Shown piece by piece: positions 7,709 to 15,120 of a DNA stretch of 24,695 nt. This DNA comes from CAYLHB01 sp964383505 (GTDB taxonomy: Bacteria > Patescibacteriota > Minisyncoccia > Phycocordibacterales > UBA12088). Where the stretch lies: contig CAYLHB010000008.1 of the NCBI GenBank assembly GCA_964383505.1, forward strand, positions 1 through 24,695, read 5' to 3'. A program made the position numbers and the translations under genes. Position 1 is the first letter of the stretch. Each line of letters begins with the position of its first letter. The notes beneath the pieces were generated by a model, which did not search any database, had not been told where the DNA came from, and was given only the letters and a program-made list of their open reading frames with translations.

Positions 7709-9391
7709 TTACTCCGGCGCAAGTCCCAGGTACTCGGGCCTATGCTCATGGAGCCAATCGAGGAGTGTGCGTCCCACTGAGGAAGCGCCGATCAGATTCG
7801 CGCGGGGACCGCGCTCCATAAGAATCACAAATGCGTACCTCGGCTCTTTGTAGGGGAAGTATCCGGTCACCCATGAGTTGACATACTCTTTGTGCACTCC
7901 AAGCTCCGCGGTACCTGTTTTTGCCGCAACTTCTACGTAGGGCACATTGAGCACAAGCGCGGTACCCTCGGTGACAGCTTGGCGCATACCCTCTTTCACT
8001 ACCGCCAGGTGCTCGGCGTGTTCCGCAACATGGGTTTTGACGATTTCCTCCCCCTGCGCGAGACGCGGGCGCACGAGGTACCCACCGTTTGCAAATGCCG
8101 CGGTCGCGCGAAGCACCTGAAGCGGGGTTGCCTGAAAGCCATACTGACCGATGGCGGTATGGTACGTGTTGCCGAGCCGCCAGTCGGGATCATCAGGAAA
8201 TACCCGGCGCTTCCACGCGGGACTTGGTACCGTGCCACTTTTCTCTCCTGCAAGGCTGATGCCTGTGACGCTCCCGTAACCAAACATGCGCGCGTACTTT
8301 TCGATATTACCTATACCTATGCCTCGTGCAGAACCGAACCCGCCACCTGCATGGTAGAAATACACGTCACTTGAAACCGCAAGGGCGCGGCGTACATTCA
8401 CCACCCCATGCGCTTTCCAGTCTGCAAAACGGGTGTACTGGCCGGGGACGTACGGATTTGCGACGAGGAGCCCGCCAGTCGAGAGAAATGTGGTGGAAGG
8501 CGTCACCACTCCTTCACTAAGTGCACCGTACGCCACCACCGGCTTTACCACAGAACCGGGGGTAAATACTCCCCCCAGCACCCTGTCAAGGAATGGCTGA
8601 CGATCATCATTTTGATAGCTCGCAAGCTCGCTTGCGTTCCCTTCGGTAAACACACGCGAGGGTACCTCAGGGAAGCTCGTGAGTGCGAGGAGATCTCCCG
8701 TGTGAACGTCCATTACTGCGGCGGCACCCGCTCGAAACGGAATACGTTGTGCCAGTTCACCGAGCATGGTGTAGAGTGCGCTCGTGAGCTCCGCATCCAA
8801 CGTGAGCGTCACGTTATTGCCATGCACCGGCTCGACGAGCACGCTTTCGGAAAGCATGCCCGATTGAGCGTTGGTTTCCATCACACGCTTGCCGTTGACC
8901 CCGCGCAGGATCTCATCAAAGGAAAGCTCGACACCGGCTACACCTACGAAGGAGTACTGGTAGTAAACTCCCGAAGCGTCACGCTGGGGAGCGCGCGCAT
9001 AGCCGAGCACGTGCCCAAGACCCGGGTGCGTGCTGTACGCACGCACACTGTGTGCATTCGTGGTACTTCCGGAAATCGTGTTCCATGCAAGCTCAACTCC
9101 TCTCGAGTCGAGCACGAGCCCACGCTCTGCGAACACGAGCGAGCTCTCAAGCCGGTTGCTCTCGGCTTGCGCCACGTACGAGGCACCATGTACTATGACA
9201 AGCTGGCCGATGCGCCCGAACAGTAGGAGGCCGATAACCGCACACACTAGGTACACCGCAACAAGTGTTCCGTGTCCTATCGGGTACTCGAGTCGGCCCT
9301 CCAGACGGTCAGCATCAAGCGACGAGAGGTTGTGCGTCTCGATAAGTATCTCGTCGGGCGATATTTCGTTCACAATACTCCTTCGTTTCAT
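7709..9391 (-). CDS. mrdA: Penicillin-binding protein 2 (class B transpeptidase of elongation)
   Basis: The 560-residue product cross-links peptidoglycan during cell elongation. It has a cytoplasmic N-terminus, one membrane anchor (about 42-62), a PBP dimerisation region (about 75-190) and a transpeptidase domain with all three active-site motifs: SVVK (Ser280, Lys283), SSD (340-342) and KTG (491-493). PBP2-type enzymes use SxD rather than SxN, which supports PBP2 over FtsI. ATG 9391 overlaps the stop of the upstream mreD-like gene in ATGA, so translation is coupled. The position directly after mreB-mreC confirms an elongasome role. RodA is not in this window. Confidence 0.95.
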   Translation of the reverse strand: MKRRSIVNEISPDEILIETHNLSSLDADRLEGRLEYPIGHGTLVAVYLVCAVIGLLLFGRIGQLVIVHGASYVAQAESNRLESSLVFAERGLVLDSRGVELAWNTISGSTTNAHSVRAYSTHPGLGHVLGYARAPQRDASGVYYQYSFVGVAGVELSFDEILRGVNGKRVMETNAQSGMLSESVLVEPVHGNNVTLTLDAELTSALYTMLGELAQRIPFRAGAAAVMDVHTGDLLALTSFPEVPSRVFTEGNASELASYQNDDRQPFLDRVLGGVFTPGSVVKPVVAYGALSEGVVTPSTTFLSTGGLLVANPYVPGQYTRFADWKAHGVVNVRRALAVSSDVYFYHAGGGFGSARGIGIGNIEKYARMFGYGSVTGISLAGEKSGTVPSPAWKRRVFPDDPDWRLGNTYHTAIGQYGFQATPLQVLRATAAFANGGYLVRPRLAQGEEIVKTHVAEHAEHLAVVKEGMRQAVTEGTALVLNVPYVEVAAKTGTAELGVHKEYVNSWVTGYFPYKEPRYAFVILMERGPRANLIGASSVGRTLLDWLHEHRPEYLGLAPE

Positions 9392-9684
9392 AACGTGTAG
9401 GATACCTCTCCGGAGCGCACGTACCGTTGTGCGAGCATTGCGACGGCTGCGAACAAGAGCGCGAGAATGGTCAGAATCCACGCGTGTCGATCAGACCCGG
9501 TTGAGTAGAGTGTGTCAAACATCGCGGTCACGGCAAACACCTCGTACGCGTGCAGAAAGACGAGTACCACAACACACCCCGCAAGGAGCCACATATTGCC
9601 AAACCATAGTGCCACAAGCGCCATGGTGCCGCTCGCGATTCGTATGGTGAGGGTATGGTGATGTGAGGTGGTGTGTGAGAGCAT
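9388..9684 (-). CDS. Small membrane protein at the mreD position
   Basis: The 98-residue protein has about three hydrophobic helices (roughly 15-33, 34-55 and 67-85) and a His-rich N-terminus (SHTTSHHHTL). It lies between mreC (9 bp upstream) and the PBP2 gene (4-bp overlap), exactly where MreD is encoded in canonical mreBCD-pbp2 operons. Canonical MreD has about 160 residues and 5-6 membrane segments, so this is either a reduced MreD or an unrelated substitute. The sequence alone does not identify it. Confidence 0.7.
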   Translation of the reverse strand: MLSHTTSHHHTLTIRIASGTMALVALWFGNMWLLAGCVVVLVFLHAYEVFAVTAMFDTLYSTGSDRHAWILTILALLFAAVAMLAQRYVRSGEVSYTL

Positions 9685-9693
9685 AGGTAAAGA

Positions 9694-10530
9694 TTATGGC
9701 AACGATTCCATTACCGTGGGAATCCAGGTCTCGCTTCGAACGGTCACCGTGCGAACCTCATGAAATGAAACGGGGGATTTGAACCACGCGGTTACAAATG
9801 GATCGGAGAGCTCCCCTGTAAGCGATTCAACGTGCGCGAGAAGGTAGGGATACTCCGTGGGTAGGAGTACCGGATCTCCCACTTCTATCGGTACATTGCG
9901 AGGGAGTTGCACAGAGAAGCCACCGCCTCCAAGCCCTTGTGCCAGTACACGCGTCGTTGATGCTCTCCCCACCAACACCTCAAACATTTGCTCCGGTGCG
10001 GAAAAAAGAGCTACGCGAGCACTCTTTTCGGCGACCTGTTCCACATACCCGAGCGCAATATGCTCACCTACAAGCACGAGCGCGTGCTCCTGTACCCCAT
10101 CGCGCGCACCTTTGTCGATGAGGAGTGACTCATAGAGATTTCCTATGGGTCCCGCGAGCACTGTTGCGGTGTGTCCGGGTGTGTGTTCTGCTTGCTGGTA
10201 GATGAGCTCGCGGAGTCTCTTGTTTTCAGACGCAAGAATGTCCGTCATAAAGTTTGCTTGACGAAGTGCGGAGAGTTCTTCGTAGAGGCGAGCGTTTTCT
10301 CGCACGAGCGACTCCTTTGATTCAACTGTCTCGTAGAGGGCGATGACCGCAGAGGTAAGGGTTACCCGCGCACTCAAGAGTGGTGTAGCACTATCTTGCA
10401 CGAACACCCGAACCGACTCGGGAAGATGGAACGGGGCATAGGCAAGAAGTGCAGCGCACGCAACAAAGAGTGCGGGACCCGCGAGCCAGCGCACACGTCT
10501 ATGATGTGGTCCGAACGGTAAGCGCTTCAT
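9694..10530 (-). CDS. mreC: Rod shape-determining protein MreC
   Basis: The 278-residue product has a basic N-terminus, a membrane anchor (about 16-34, LAGPALFVACAALLAYAPF), a coiled coil (about 65-110, VRENARLYEELSALRQAN) and the MreC beta-domain (GPIGNLYESLLIDKGARDGVQ, then VGEHIALGYVEQVAEKSARV). It forms periplasmic filaments that link MreB to PBP2. The start is one of two adjacent ATGs (10530, 10533), about 30 bp inside the mreB 3' end. The longer ORF reading to 10704 is the shadow of mreB. Confidence 0.94.
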   Translation of the reverse strand: MKRLPFGPHHRRVRWLAGPALFVACAALLAYAPFHLPESVRVFVQDSATPLLSARVTLTSAVIALYETVESKESLVRENARLYEELSALRQANFMTDILASENKRLRELIYQQAEHTPGHTATVLAGPIGNLYESLLIDKGARDGVQEHALVLVGEHIALGYVEQVAEKSARVALFSAPEQMFEVLVGRASTTRVLAQGLGGGGFSVQLPRNVPIEVGDPVLLPTEYPYLLAHVESLTGELSDPFVTAWFKSPVSFHEVRTVTVRSETWIPTVMESLP

Positions 10531-11560
10531 CATCAACAAGTATCTCATGGAATGCACCGAGACGCTCCACGATAATACCGGTGCCACGCACGACCGAGGT
10601 GAGCGGGTCTTCCGCACGGTGCACCGGTACCTCAAGGAGGTGGGTGAGGAGCTCGGGCACGCCACGGATAAGTGCACCTCCACCGGTAAGGTGTATACCA
10701 TCACGCATCACATCAGCGACTATTTCCGGCGGGGTCGCTTCGAGTACCTCCTTAATCGACTCAATAATGTGTTCCACCGAAGCACCGATTGCGTTCCGAA
10801 TGTCTTCGTCGGTAATCATCACCTCTTTGGGAAGACCGGTGATGAGGTCGCGCCCGCGTACCGCTTGCTCAGCCATCGTGCTGTGCTCGGTGACTGAACA
10901 AATACTGTGCTTTAGCTCTTCCGCCGTTCGCTCTCCCACCACCACCTTAAACTCATCGCGAATGTGGTTGGCGATGTCTTGGTTGAGCTTGTCTCCTGCT
11001 GTGAGGAGGTAGCGGGACACGACAATGCCTTTGAGCGTAAGCACCGCAATGTCGGTGGTACCGCCCCCAATGTCCACAATCATGGTACCGCGCGGCTCAT
11101 GCACGGGTAGCCGCATGCCGATCGCAGCAGCCATCGGCTCTTCCACAATATGTACCTCGCGGGCACCCGCATTCTTTGCGGCGTCACGCACCGCGCGTGT
11201 CTCAACGTTGGTAATGCCGGAGGGAACACCTATGACCACGCGGGGTCCAAAGAGTGCGCGGGCACCCTGCTGTGCTTTTCCAAGAAAGTATGCGAGCATC
11301 TCTTCCGTCACCTCGAAGTCGGAAATAACCCCTCCCACGAGTGGGCGTACCGCACGAATGTGCTGAGGCGTACGACCAAGCATATCTTTTGCGCTTTTTC
11401 CCACCGCCACTACCTGGTTGGTTTTTTGATTGAGCGCAACCACACTAGGCTCATTGATAATAATGCCCTTACCCTTCAAATACACAAGCGTGTTTGCGGT
11501 ACCGAGGTCTATGCCGATATCATGCGACAGTTGAGAGTAGATGCGAGAAAAGAGTGACAT
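10499..11560 (-). CDS. mreB: Rod shape-determining actin homologue MreB
   Basis: The 353-residue product has the actin-fold nucleotide motifs: phosphate 1 DIGIDLGTANTLVY (about 14-27), phosphate 2 DIGGGTTDIAV and adenosine motif TGGGALIRGVPE. The N-terminus (SLFSRIYSQLSHD) is the usual amphipathic membrane-binding segment. It polymerises beneath the membrane and positions the elongation machinery. The start lies 10 bp after proS ends, and mreC overlaps its 3' end, so proS-mreBC-mreD-like-PBP2 looks like one transcription unit driven from the proS promoter. Confidence 0.98.
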   Translation of the reverse strand: MSLFSRIYSQLSHDIGIDLGTANTLVYLKGKGIIINEPSVVALNQKTNQVVAVGKSAKDMLGRTPQHIRAVRPLVGGVISDFEVTEEMLAYFLGKAQQGARALFGPRVVIGVPSGITNVETRAVRDAAKNAGAREVHIVEEPMAAAIGMRLPVHEPRGTMIVDIGGGTTDIAVLTLKGIVVSRYLLTAGDKLNQDIANHIRDEFKVVVGERTAEELKHSICSVTEHSTMAEQAVRGRDLITGLPKEVMITDEDIRNAIGASVEHIIESIKEVLEATPPEIVADVMRDGIHLTGGGALIRGVPELLTHLLEVPVHRAEDPLTSVVRGTGIIVERLGAFHEILVDDEALTVRTTS

Positions 11561-11570
11561 GGTGGGTCGC

Positions 11571-12845
11571 TTACAGACCAAGCGCAGGGGTGCGTGAGAG
11601 GTGTGTGGTGAGCACAGTAAGGAGTTCAGTTTGCGCCACGTGCGTGGTCTCACCTCGCTCGCGGTCGACAAGTTCATACGCGCCTGATGCGAGAGAGCGC
11701 TCACCAATCACAATACGTAGCGGGATGCCGATAAGGTCGCTCTCCGCAAGTTTTTCCCCTGCGCGCATATCCCTATCGTCGTAAAGTGTCTCAATGCCAT
11801 GCTTACTACACAGCTCGTACAGGTTAAACGCGGCGCGTCGCACCACCTCCGAGTCACCAAGCGCAAGTATGTGCACCGCAAAGGGTGAGAGCTCACGAGG
11901 CCATACGAGCGAGTGTTCCTGCGCTCGAAGCTCAACCACGGTGCCCATGAGCCTCCCTAACCCTATCCCGTAGCAACCCATCACCACGGATTTCTCTGTT
12001 CCATCCATTGCTTTGTAGGTAAGACCAAACGCATCGGAAAAACGAGTTTTGAGCGGAAAAATGTTGCCCACCTCTATTGCGGTGTGCTCAGAAAGGTCGT
12101 GAATCGAGGTGCCGCACGAGGGGCAACTCGGTTGGTCTTCCTTTATTTCACTGTTAATGGCAACATGGCACTTCTCGCAGACGTATATGGTATCCTCACC
12201 CGCTTCAGTCAACGTTTGAAACTCATGTGAAAACTTGGAAAACGTGCCACCCGACGCATAGGTGACAAAGGTCTGAGGCCCGATACCTGCGCGTGCAAAA
12301 ACTCGCTTATACGCTTCCGTGGTGCGCTCGTAGTAGGTCTCAAAATCCGCTTCGTCAGCATGAAAGGAGTAGAGGTCTTTCATGAGGAACTCACGACCTC
12401 GCATTACCCCCGACTTCGCCCGCTTCTCGTTTCTAAATTTAGTTTGAATTTGGTATATGGCACGCGGGAGATCACGGTACGAGGATATATACTCTTTGGC
12501 GAGCGGGACAATAACTTCTTCGTGGCTTTGCCCGAGCACCAACTTTCCGCTGGAAACGAGCTCGGTGTGAAAGAGCACATCAATTCCCGCTCTCCCTGTG
12601 GTTTCGTAGAGCTCCAACGGGTGCAAAGCGGGCATGAGGAGCTCCACTCCTTCGATTGACTCCATTTCTTCCCGAATGATGGTTGCGATGCGCTGTAGAA
12701 CTCGTAAACCGAGCGGAAGGTAGCTGTAGACTCCCGCAAACTCCTTATGAATGAAACCCGCACGAATGAGCAACTGGGCGTTCTTTGACACCTCATCCTT
12801 CGGTACTTCCCTTCGCGCACGTGTAAACAAGCGTGACTGGCGCAT
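11571..12845 (-). CDS. proS: Prolyl-tRNA synthetase, short form without the editing domain
   Basis: The 424-residue product charges tRNA-Pro. Class II motif 2 (TKFRNEKRAKSG, 135-146), motif 3 (GCYGIGLGRLMG, 290-301) and the C-terminal anticodon-binding domain (about 322-424) are present. Typical bacterial ProRS is about 570 residues and carries a large cis-editing insertion between motifs 2 and 3. Here that place holds only a small ribbon with two Cys pairs, CEKC (223-226) and CPSC (241-244), likely zinc-binding. Mischarged Ala-tRNA-Pro would have to be cleared in trans or tolerated (inference). ATG 12845 is chosen because the promoter lies just upstream, leaving a leader of about 5 nt. Confidence 0.95.
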   Translation of the reverse strand: MRQSRLFTRARREVPKDEVSKNAQLLIRAGFIHKEFAGVYSYLPLGLRVLQRIATIIREEMESIEGVELLMPALHPLELYETTGRAGIDVLFHTELVSSGKLVLGQSHEEVIVPLAKEYISSYRDLPRAIYQIQTKFRNEKRAKSGVMRGREFLMKDLYSFHADEADFETYYERTTEAYKRVFARAGIGPQTFVTYASGGTFSKFSHEFQTLTEAGEDTIYVCEKCHVAINSEIKEDQPSCPSCGTSIHDLSEHTAIEVGNIFPLKTRFSDAFGLTYKAMDGTEKSVVMGCYGIGLGRLMGTVVELRAQEHSLVWPRELSPFAVHILALGDSEVVRRAAFNLYELCSKHGIETLYDDRDMRAGEKLAESDLIGIPLRIVIGERSLASGAYELVDRERGETTHVAQTELLTVLTTHLSRTPALGL

Positions 12846-12856
12846 GATGAGAGTAC

Positions 12857-12885
12857 AGTGTACCCCTTGTTGCATGAAGGGTCAA
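12857..12885 (-). promoter_or_regulatory. Promoter of the proS-mre operon
   Basis: On the minus strand TTGACC (12880-12885), 17 nt, TACACT (12857-12862). The ATG is 11 nt beyond the hexamer. It is divergent from the promoter of the small membrane protein gene at 12943. Confidence 0.7.
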
Positions 12886-12887
12886 AA

Positions 12888-12915
12888 TTGACAGCAAATA
12901 CGGTGCATGTAGGCT
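12888..12915 (+). promoter_or_regulatory. Divergent promoter for the 12943 gene
   Basis: TTGACA (12888-12893), 16 nt, TAGGCT (12910-12915, weak). Unusually for this window, the gene has a good Shine-Dalgarno: GGAG at 12932-12935, 7 nt before the ATG. Confidence 0.5.
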
Positions 12916-12942
12916 GTGGGAGGGCTCTAACGGAGATTTGCC

Positions 12943-13293
12943 ATGGAACATTGGATTGTGCTTTTCCTGCTCGCGTGCGGTATCAAGCTTGTGGGCTATC
13001 TGAAGCGTGCTCCCGCAAGCACTACGAGCAAAGCGTCCGATTACGAGTTGCTTAAGGAATATGCACGCTTATGCCACTCCGGGAACATACACCACGCAGT
13101 GGTCACACTGCCGGATCTACACTTCAACAAAAGTGTACGTGAGACCGTGTGGGAGTTGTGCTACACGCGACCATTCGTTGACGCGCTTAAACACGGGCGC
13201 GTGGAACTTACTCAAGAACAAAGGAGATACTTGATTGCCGCAATTTCAAAAGAAATTGAGCAACTACACCGACACACTCACCCCGCCCTCTAG
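12943..13293 (+). CDS. Small membrane-anchored protein of unknown function
   Basis: Not recognised. The 116-residue product has an N-terminal hydrophobic helix (about 4-20, WIVLFLLACGIKLVGYL) and a soluble, mostly helical part rich in charged residues with several His and Cys (YARLCHSGNIHHAV, VWELCYTRPF). The GGAG ribosome-binding site and divergent promoter support a real gene. Its TAG stop lies inside the loop of a strong terminator hairpin. It sits next to the IS island and is divergent from proS. Confidence 0.65.
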   Translation: MEHWIVLFLLACGIKLVGYLKRAPASTTSKASDYELLKEYARLCHSGNIHHAVVTLPDLHFNKSVRETVWELCYTRPFVDALKHGRVELTQEQRRYLIAAISKEIEQLHRHTHPAL

Positions 13294-13301
13294 GCGGGGT
13301 G
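13279..13301 (+). terminator. Intrinsic terminator overlapping a stop codon
   Basis: CACCCCGCC (13279-13287), loop CTCTA, GGCGGGGTG (13293-13301), followed by TTTC. The stop codon TAG (13291-13293) spans loop and stem. Confidence 0.8.
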
Positions 13302-13330
13302 TTTCGCTAGATCAACGTTATACTGCGACT

Positions 13331-13385
13331 TGACAAGTACCCCTTTCTTAAGACACCTCTTCTGAGACTTTCAGTGTAGCATACT
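13331..13385. repeat. Inverted repeat arm 1 (IS3 left end)
   Basis: This 55-bp end of copy A, containing the last codons of orfB and the terminal repeat, recurs inverted at 16506-16561 with about one mismatch. Inversion or looping of the 3.2 kb between them by homologous recombination is possible. Confidence 0.85.
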
Positions 13386-13398
13386 GCCTGGCGAAGGC

Positions 13399-14163
13399 TC
13401 ATGGCGCCTGTTTGAGAGCCGTATGGATACGACTTGTATTGTATGTGTGCATGGTTTGATAAAGAGCATGTACTAACTCACCAAGGGTGTCGAAACGATT
13501 CGGGTCCCCAAGGTCAACCTTAAACTTGCCGTAGAAGGACTCCTGGTACCCGTTCTCCCACGGACAGCCCGGACGTGAGCGGGAGATAGTGATGCCTGCG
13601 GCGGTGAGCAGCTCCTTGAACTCTGCACTGTCGTACTCGCTCCCGTTATCCGAGTGGAAGATGATCGGTCGCGGGTGGTCGAGGAGTGCGGCGTATAGTG
13701 CTTGGGTCACGAGTACCGTTGCGTGATTCGTGAGCACGCTCATACCGACGATGGTTCGCGTGTACACATCCATAACGGTTGCAATGTATACCACAGTGTC
13801 GCGCCAATTCACATGCGTGAAGTCAGCGACCAATATGTGACCGGGGTGTTGAGGTGTCGTAGTTAGAAGCAGGTTCGGGTACACCACCGCTTGTTTCTTA
13901 GGTTTCTTCCACTTCTTTCCCCTGCGTCGGTATGCCTTGATACCGTACAGGCGCATCACTCGTTGCACCTTCTTCTTGTTCTCGTGAAGTGCGAGTGCGA
14001 CGCGTCGGTACCCGTACCCGGGGTGGTTACGCAGCACCATTTCGATACACTGCGTGAGCTCCCAGTCCTTCGGGGGCTTCTTGCGGGTGTAGTACAGGGT
14101 GCCGCGTGAGACACCGAGTAGCTTGGCCCGATCGCTCGTGGTAAGCGTCGTGGTATCAATCAC
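13399..14163 (-). pseudogene. IS3-family transposase OrfB, C-terminally truncated
   Basis: The 254-residue ORF has an N-terminal HTH_21-type region (LGVSRGTLYYTRKKPPKDW...NHPGYGYRRVALAL) and an rve DDE integrase core: D in ADFTHVNW, D in HSDNGSEYD and E in QESFYGKF, with 35 residues between the last two, the canonical IS3 spacing. TGA at 13399-13401 stops it after TALKQAP. Reading through gives AFARQYATLKVSEEVS and TAA at 13348-13350, the expected end, which is also preserved in the IS remnant at 16506-16561. A CGA-to-TGA change is the simplest cause. The GTG start overlaps the OrfA stop (GTGA). The core is intact, so residual activity cannot be excluded. Confidence 0.85.
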
Positions 14164-14414
14164 TTCTTTTTTTGGGATTCCGAGAGTTTGAGGGTGACGA
14201 CCCCGAGGAGACGCAAGAGCTCCTCGTTCTCACGCTTCAGCTTGTTGAACTCAAGGATGGTGGGGCCACCTTTCACTTTCTTCCCGAGCCAGTCGTAGAT
14301 GCTGGCTTCACTGATGCCGTGGTCTTTGGTGGCAGTAGCTACCGTGACCCCGTCGTTCTTAATGCGATTAATAATCTGCTCCTTTACCTCGGGAGCGATA
14401 CGGTGCTTTTTCAT
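14160..14414 (-). CDS. IS3-family OrfA (helix-turn-helix)
   Basis: The 84-residue product has an HTH_Tnp_1 domain (RIAPEVKEQIINRIKNDGVT...ATKDHGISEASIYDWLGKK) and a C-terminal leucine-rich coil (LKRENEELLRLLGVVTLKL). It recognises the IS ends and joins OrfB through -1 frameshifting at A-AAA-AAG just before its TGA stop. ATG 14414 is preferred to GTG 14420. Confidence 0.88.
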   Translation of the reverse strand: MKKHRIAPEVKEQIINRIKNDGVTVATATKDHGISEASIYDWLGKKVKGGPTILEFNKLKRENEELLRLLGVVTLKLSESQKKK

Positions 14415-14498
14415 ATGCACTCAGTTTACCGGATAATGCTATCCAGAATGAGTGTCTAAATTTTTGGGGTCAGGTCAGTGGTCGGATTGTGAGAGTTG

Positions 14499-14554
14499 CC
14501 ACGCAAGTGGAGCGTACGCATTGGTCTGAAGCCACCACGCATGCGGAGCGTGCG
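14499..14554. repeat. Two copies of a 20-bp hairpin-forming repeat
   Basis: CCACGCAAGTGGAGCGTACG (14499-14518) and CCACGCATGCGGAGCGTGCG (14535-14554) differ at 4 positions and start 36 bp apart. Each can fold ACGC-N7-GCGT. They lie between IS copy A and the terminator at 14596. Function unknown. Confidence 0.45.
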
Positions 14555-14595
14555 ATTAGCTCTCGAAAAAGGTTCGCGTAAAGGCATGCAAATCT

Positions 14596-14644
14596 TCACA
14601 AAAAGAAACTTCGTGCTCTCTGAGCGCGAAGTTTCTTTTTGTGA
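14596..14644 (-). terminator. Strong bidirectional terminator of the tRNA-Glu side
   Basis: A perfect 18-bp stem (14596-14613 with 14627-14644) around a 13-nt loop, with A-rich and T-rich arms that give U-runs in both directions. It directly joins the 3' tRNA-Glu fragment at 14639-14659. Confidence 0.85.
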
Positions 14645-14659
14645 CCCCACGGGGAATCG
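14639..14659. repeat. Duplicated tRNA-Glu 3' end (att-like), distal copy
   Basis: The 21 bp here are identical to 14838-14858, the T-arm/acceptor end of the tRNA-Glu gene. The remainder of a tRNA is absent. It is fused directly to the terminator stem. Confidence 0.7.
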
Positions 14660-14794
14660 GTCACGAGTTGCTAAGTGTTGTTCGGAGCAAAGCTCTTCAA
14701 ACACTAAGCACTCTCGACCCCGGCTCGCCGACAAGCACTCGCTACTCTCATCTTGTGTACCGGCTCCGCCCTTCGATTCCCCGTCCGGACCCTG

Positions 14795-14840
14795 CAATGA
14801 CTAGGGACCCAACGCTTTCGCGTCAGGCTTTAAGTCATTG
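14795..14840 (-). other. Structured element abutting the tRNA-Glu 3' end
   Basis: CAATGACT (14795-14802) and AGTCATTG (14833-14840) form a perfect 8-bp outer stem that ends exactly at the tRNA boundary. Inside, ACGC-GAAA-GCGT (minus-strand reading) forms a GNRA tetraloop hairpin. Possible roles are tRNA 3' processing or recombination; neither is shown. Confidence 0.45.
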
Positions 14841-14858
14841 TGACCCCACGGGGAATCG
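14838..14858. repeat. Duplicated tRNA-Glu 3' end (att-like), copy within the tRNA gene
   Basis: Identical to 14639-14659. The 178 bp between the copies (14660-14837) contain no integrase and no convincing ORF; a 13-bp inverted T-arm-like piece lies at 14772-14784. Confidence 0.7.
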
Positions 14859-14912
14859 AACCCCGATTTACGCCGTGAAAGGGCGCTGTCCTAACCGTTA
14901 GACGATGGGGCC
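14841..14912 (-). tRNA. tRNA-Glu (UUC anticodon)
   Basis: The 72-nt sequence folds as a cloverleaf: acceptor GGCCCCA/TGGGGTC, D-arm GTCTAACGGTTAGGAC, anticodon loop CTTTCAC with TTC, and T-arm CGGGG-TTCGATT-CCCCG. Discriminator A. CCA is not encoded (CAA follows), so it must be added enzymatically. Confidence 0.96.
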
Positions 14913-14950
14913 GTGGTATGTGCACACACCTATGTACTGTTGCGCCACGA

Positions 14951-14979
14951 ACTATACATTCTTTTTACGAGTTCGGCAA
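14951..14979 (-). promoter_or_regulatory. Promoter of tRNA-Glu
   Basis: On the minus strand TTGCCG (14974-14979), 17 nt, TATAGT (14951-14956). It overlaps the divergent tRNA-Ser promoter. Confidence 0.7.
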
Positions 14980-14992
14980 AAGGTGGTACCAT
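14964..14992 (+). promoter_or_regulatory. Promoter of tRNA-Ser
   Basis: TTTACG (14964-14969), 17 nt, TACCAT (14987-14992) with extended -10 TGG. Its -35 lies inside the spacer of the tRNA-Glu promoter. Confidence 0.6.
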
Positions 14993-15002
14993 CAACCGCT
15001 AC

Positions 15003-15089
15003 GGAGGGGTGGCTGAGAGGTCGAAGGCACCGCACTCGAAATGCGGCATCCGGGCAACTGGATCGAGGGTTCGAATCCCTCCCCCTCCG
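15003..15089 (+). tRNA. tRNA-Ser (CGA anticodon)
   Basis: The 87-nt class II tRNA has acceptor GGAGGGG/CCCCTCC, discriminator G, anticodon loop CTCGAAA (CGA), a long variable arm (CATCCGGGCAACTGGAT) and T-arm GAGGG-TTCGAAT-CCCTC. CCA is not encoded. Confidence 0.97.
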
Positions 15090-15120
15090 CTAACACAACT
15101 GCTTATCGGTGTCAACCCAC

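Larger units (their letters stand above)
13331..14477 (-). mobile_element. IS3-family insertion sequence, copy A (inactivated)
   Basis: The element is about 1147 bp. Ends read inward TGACAAGTACCCC (from 13331) and TGACCTGACCCC (from 14477), with imperfect similarity over about 34 bp (roughly 22 matches). It encodes OrfA and OrfB on the minus strand, linked by a frameshift signal. Flanking triplets (ACT, GTG) do not match, so no target duplication remains, which points to rearrangement. OrfB has a premature stop. Confidence 0.85.

Noticed and set aside
8408..9226. 272-codon open frame on the plus strand
   Set aside because: It is fully antisense to the PBP2 gene, whose protein has all active-site motifs; the antisense translation resembles nothing and is rich in Arg/His/Cys.
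14499..14554. CRISPR-like repeat pair
   Set aside because: Only two imperfect 20-bp copies, a 16-bp gap and no cas genes.
14456..14804. Open frames on both strands between IS copy A and tRNA-Glu
   Set aside because: They run through the terminator hairpin and the duplicated tRNA fragment and show no protein-like pattern.
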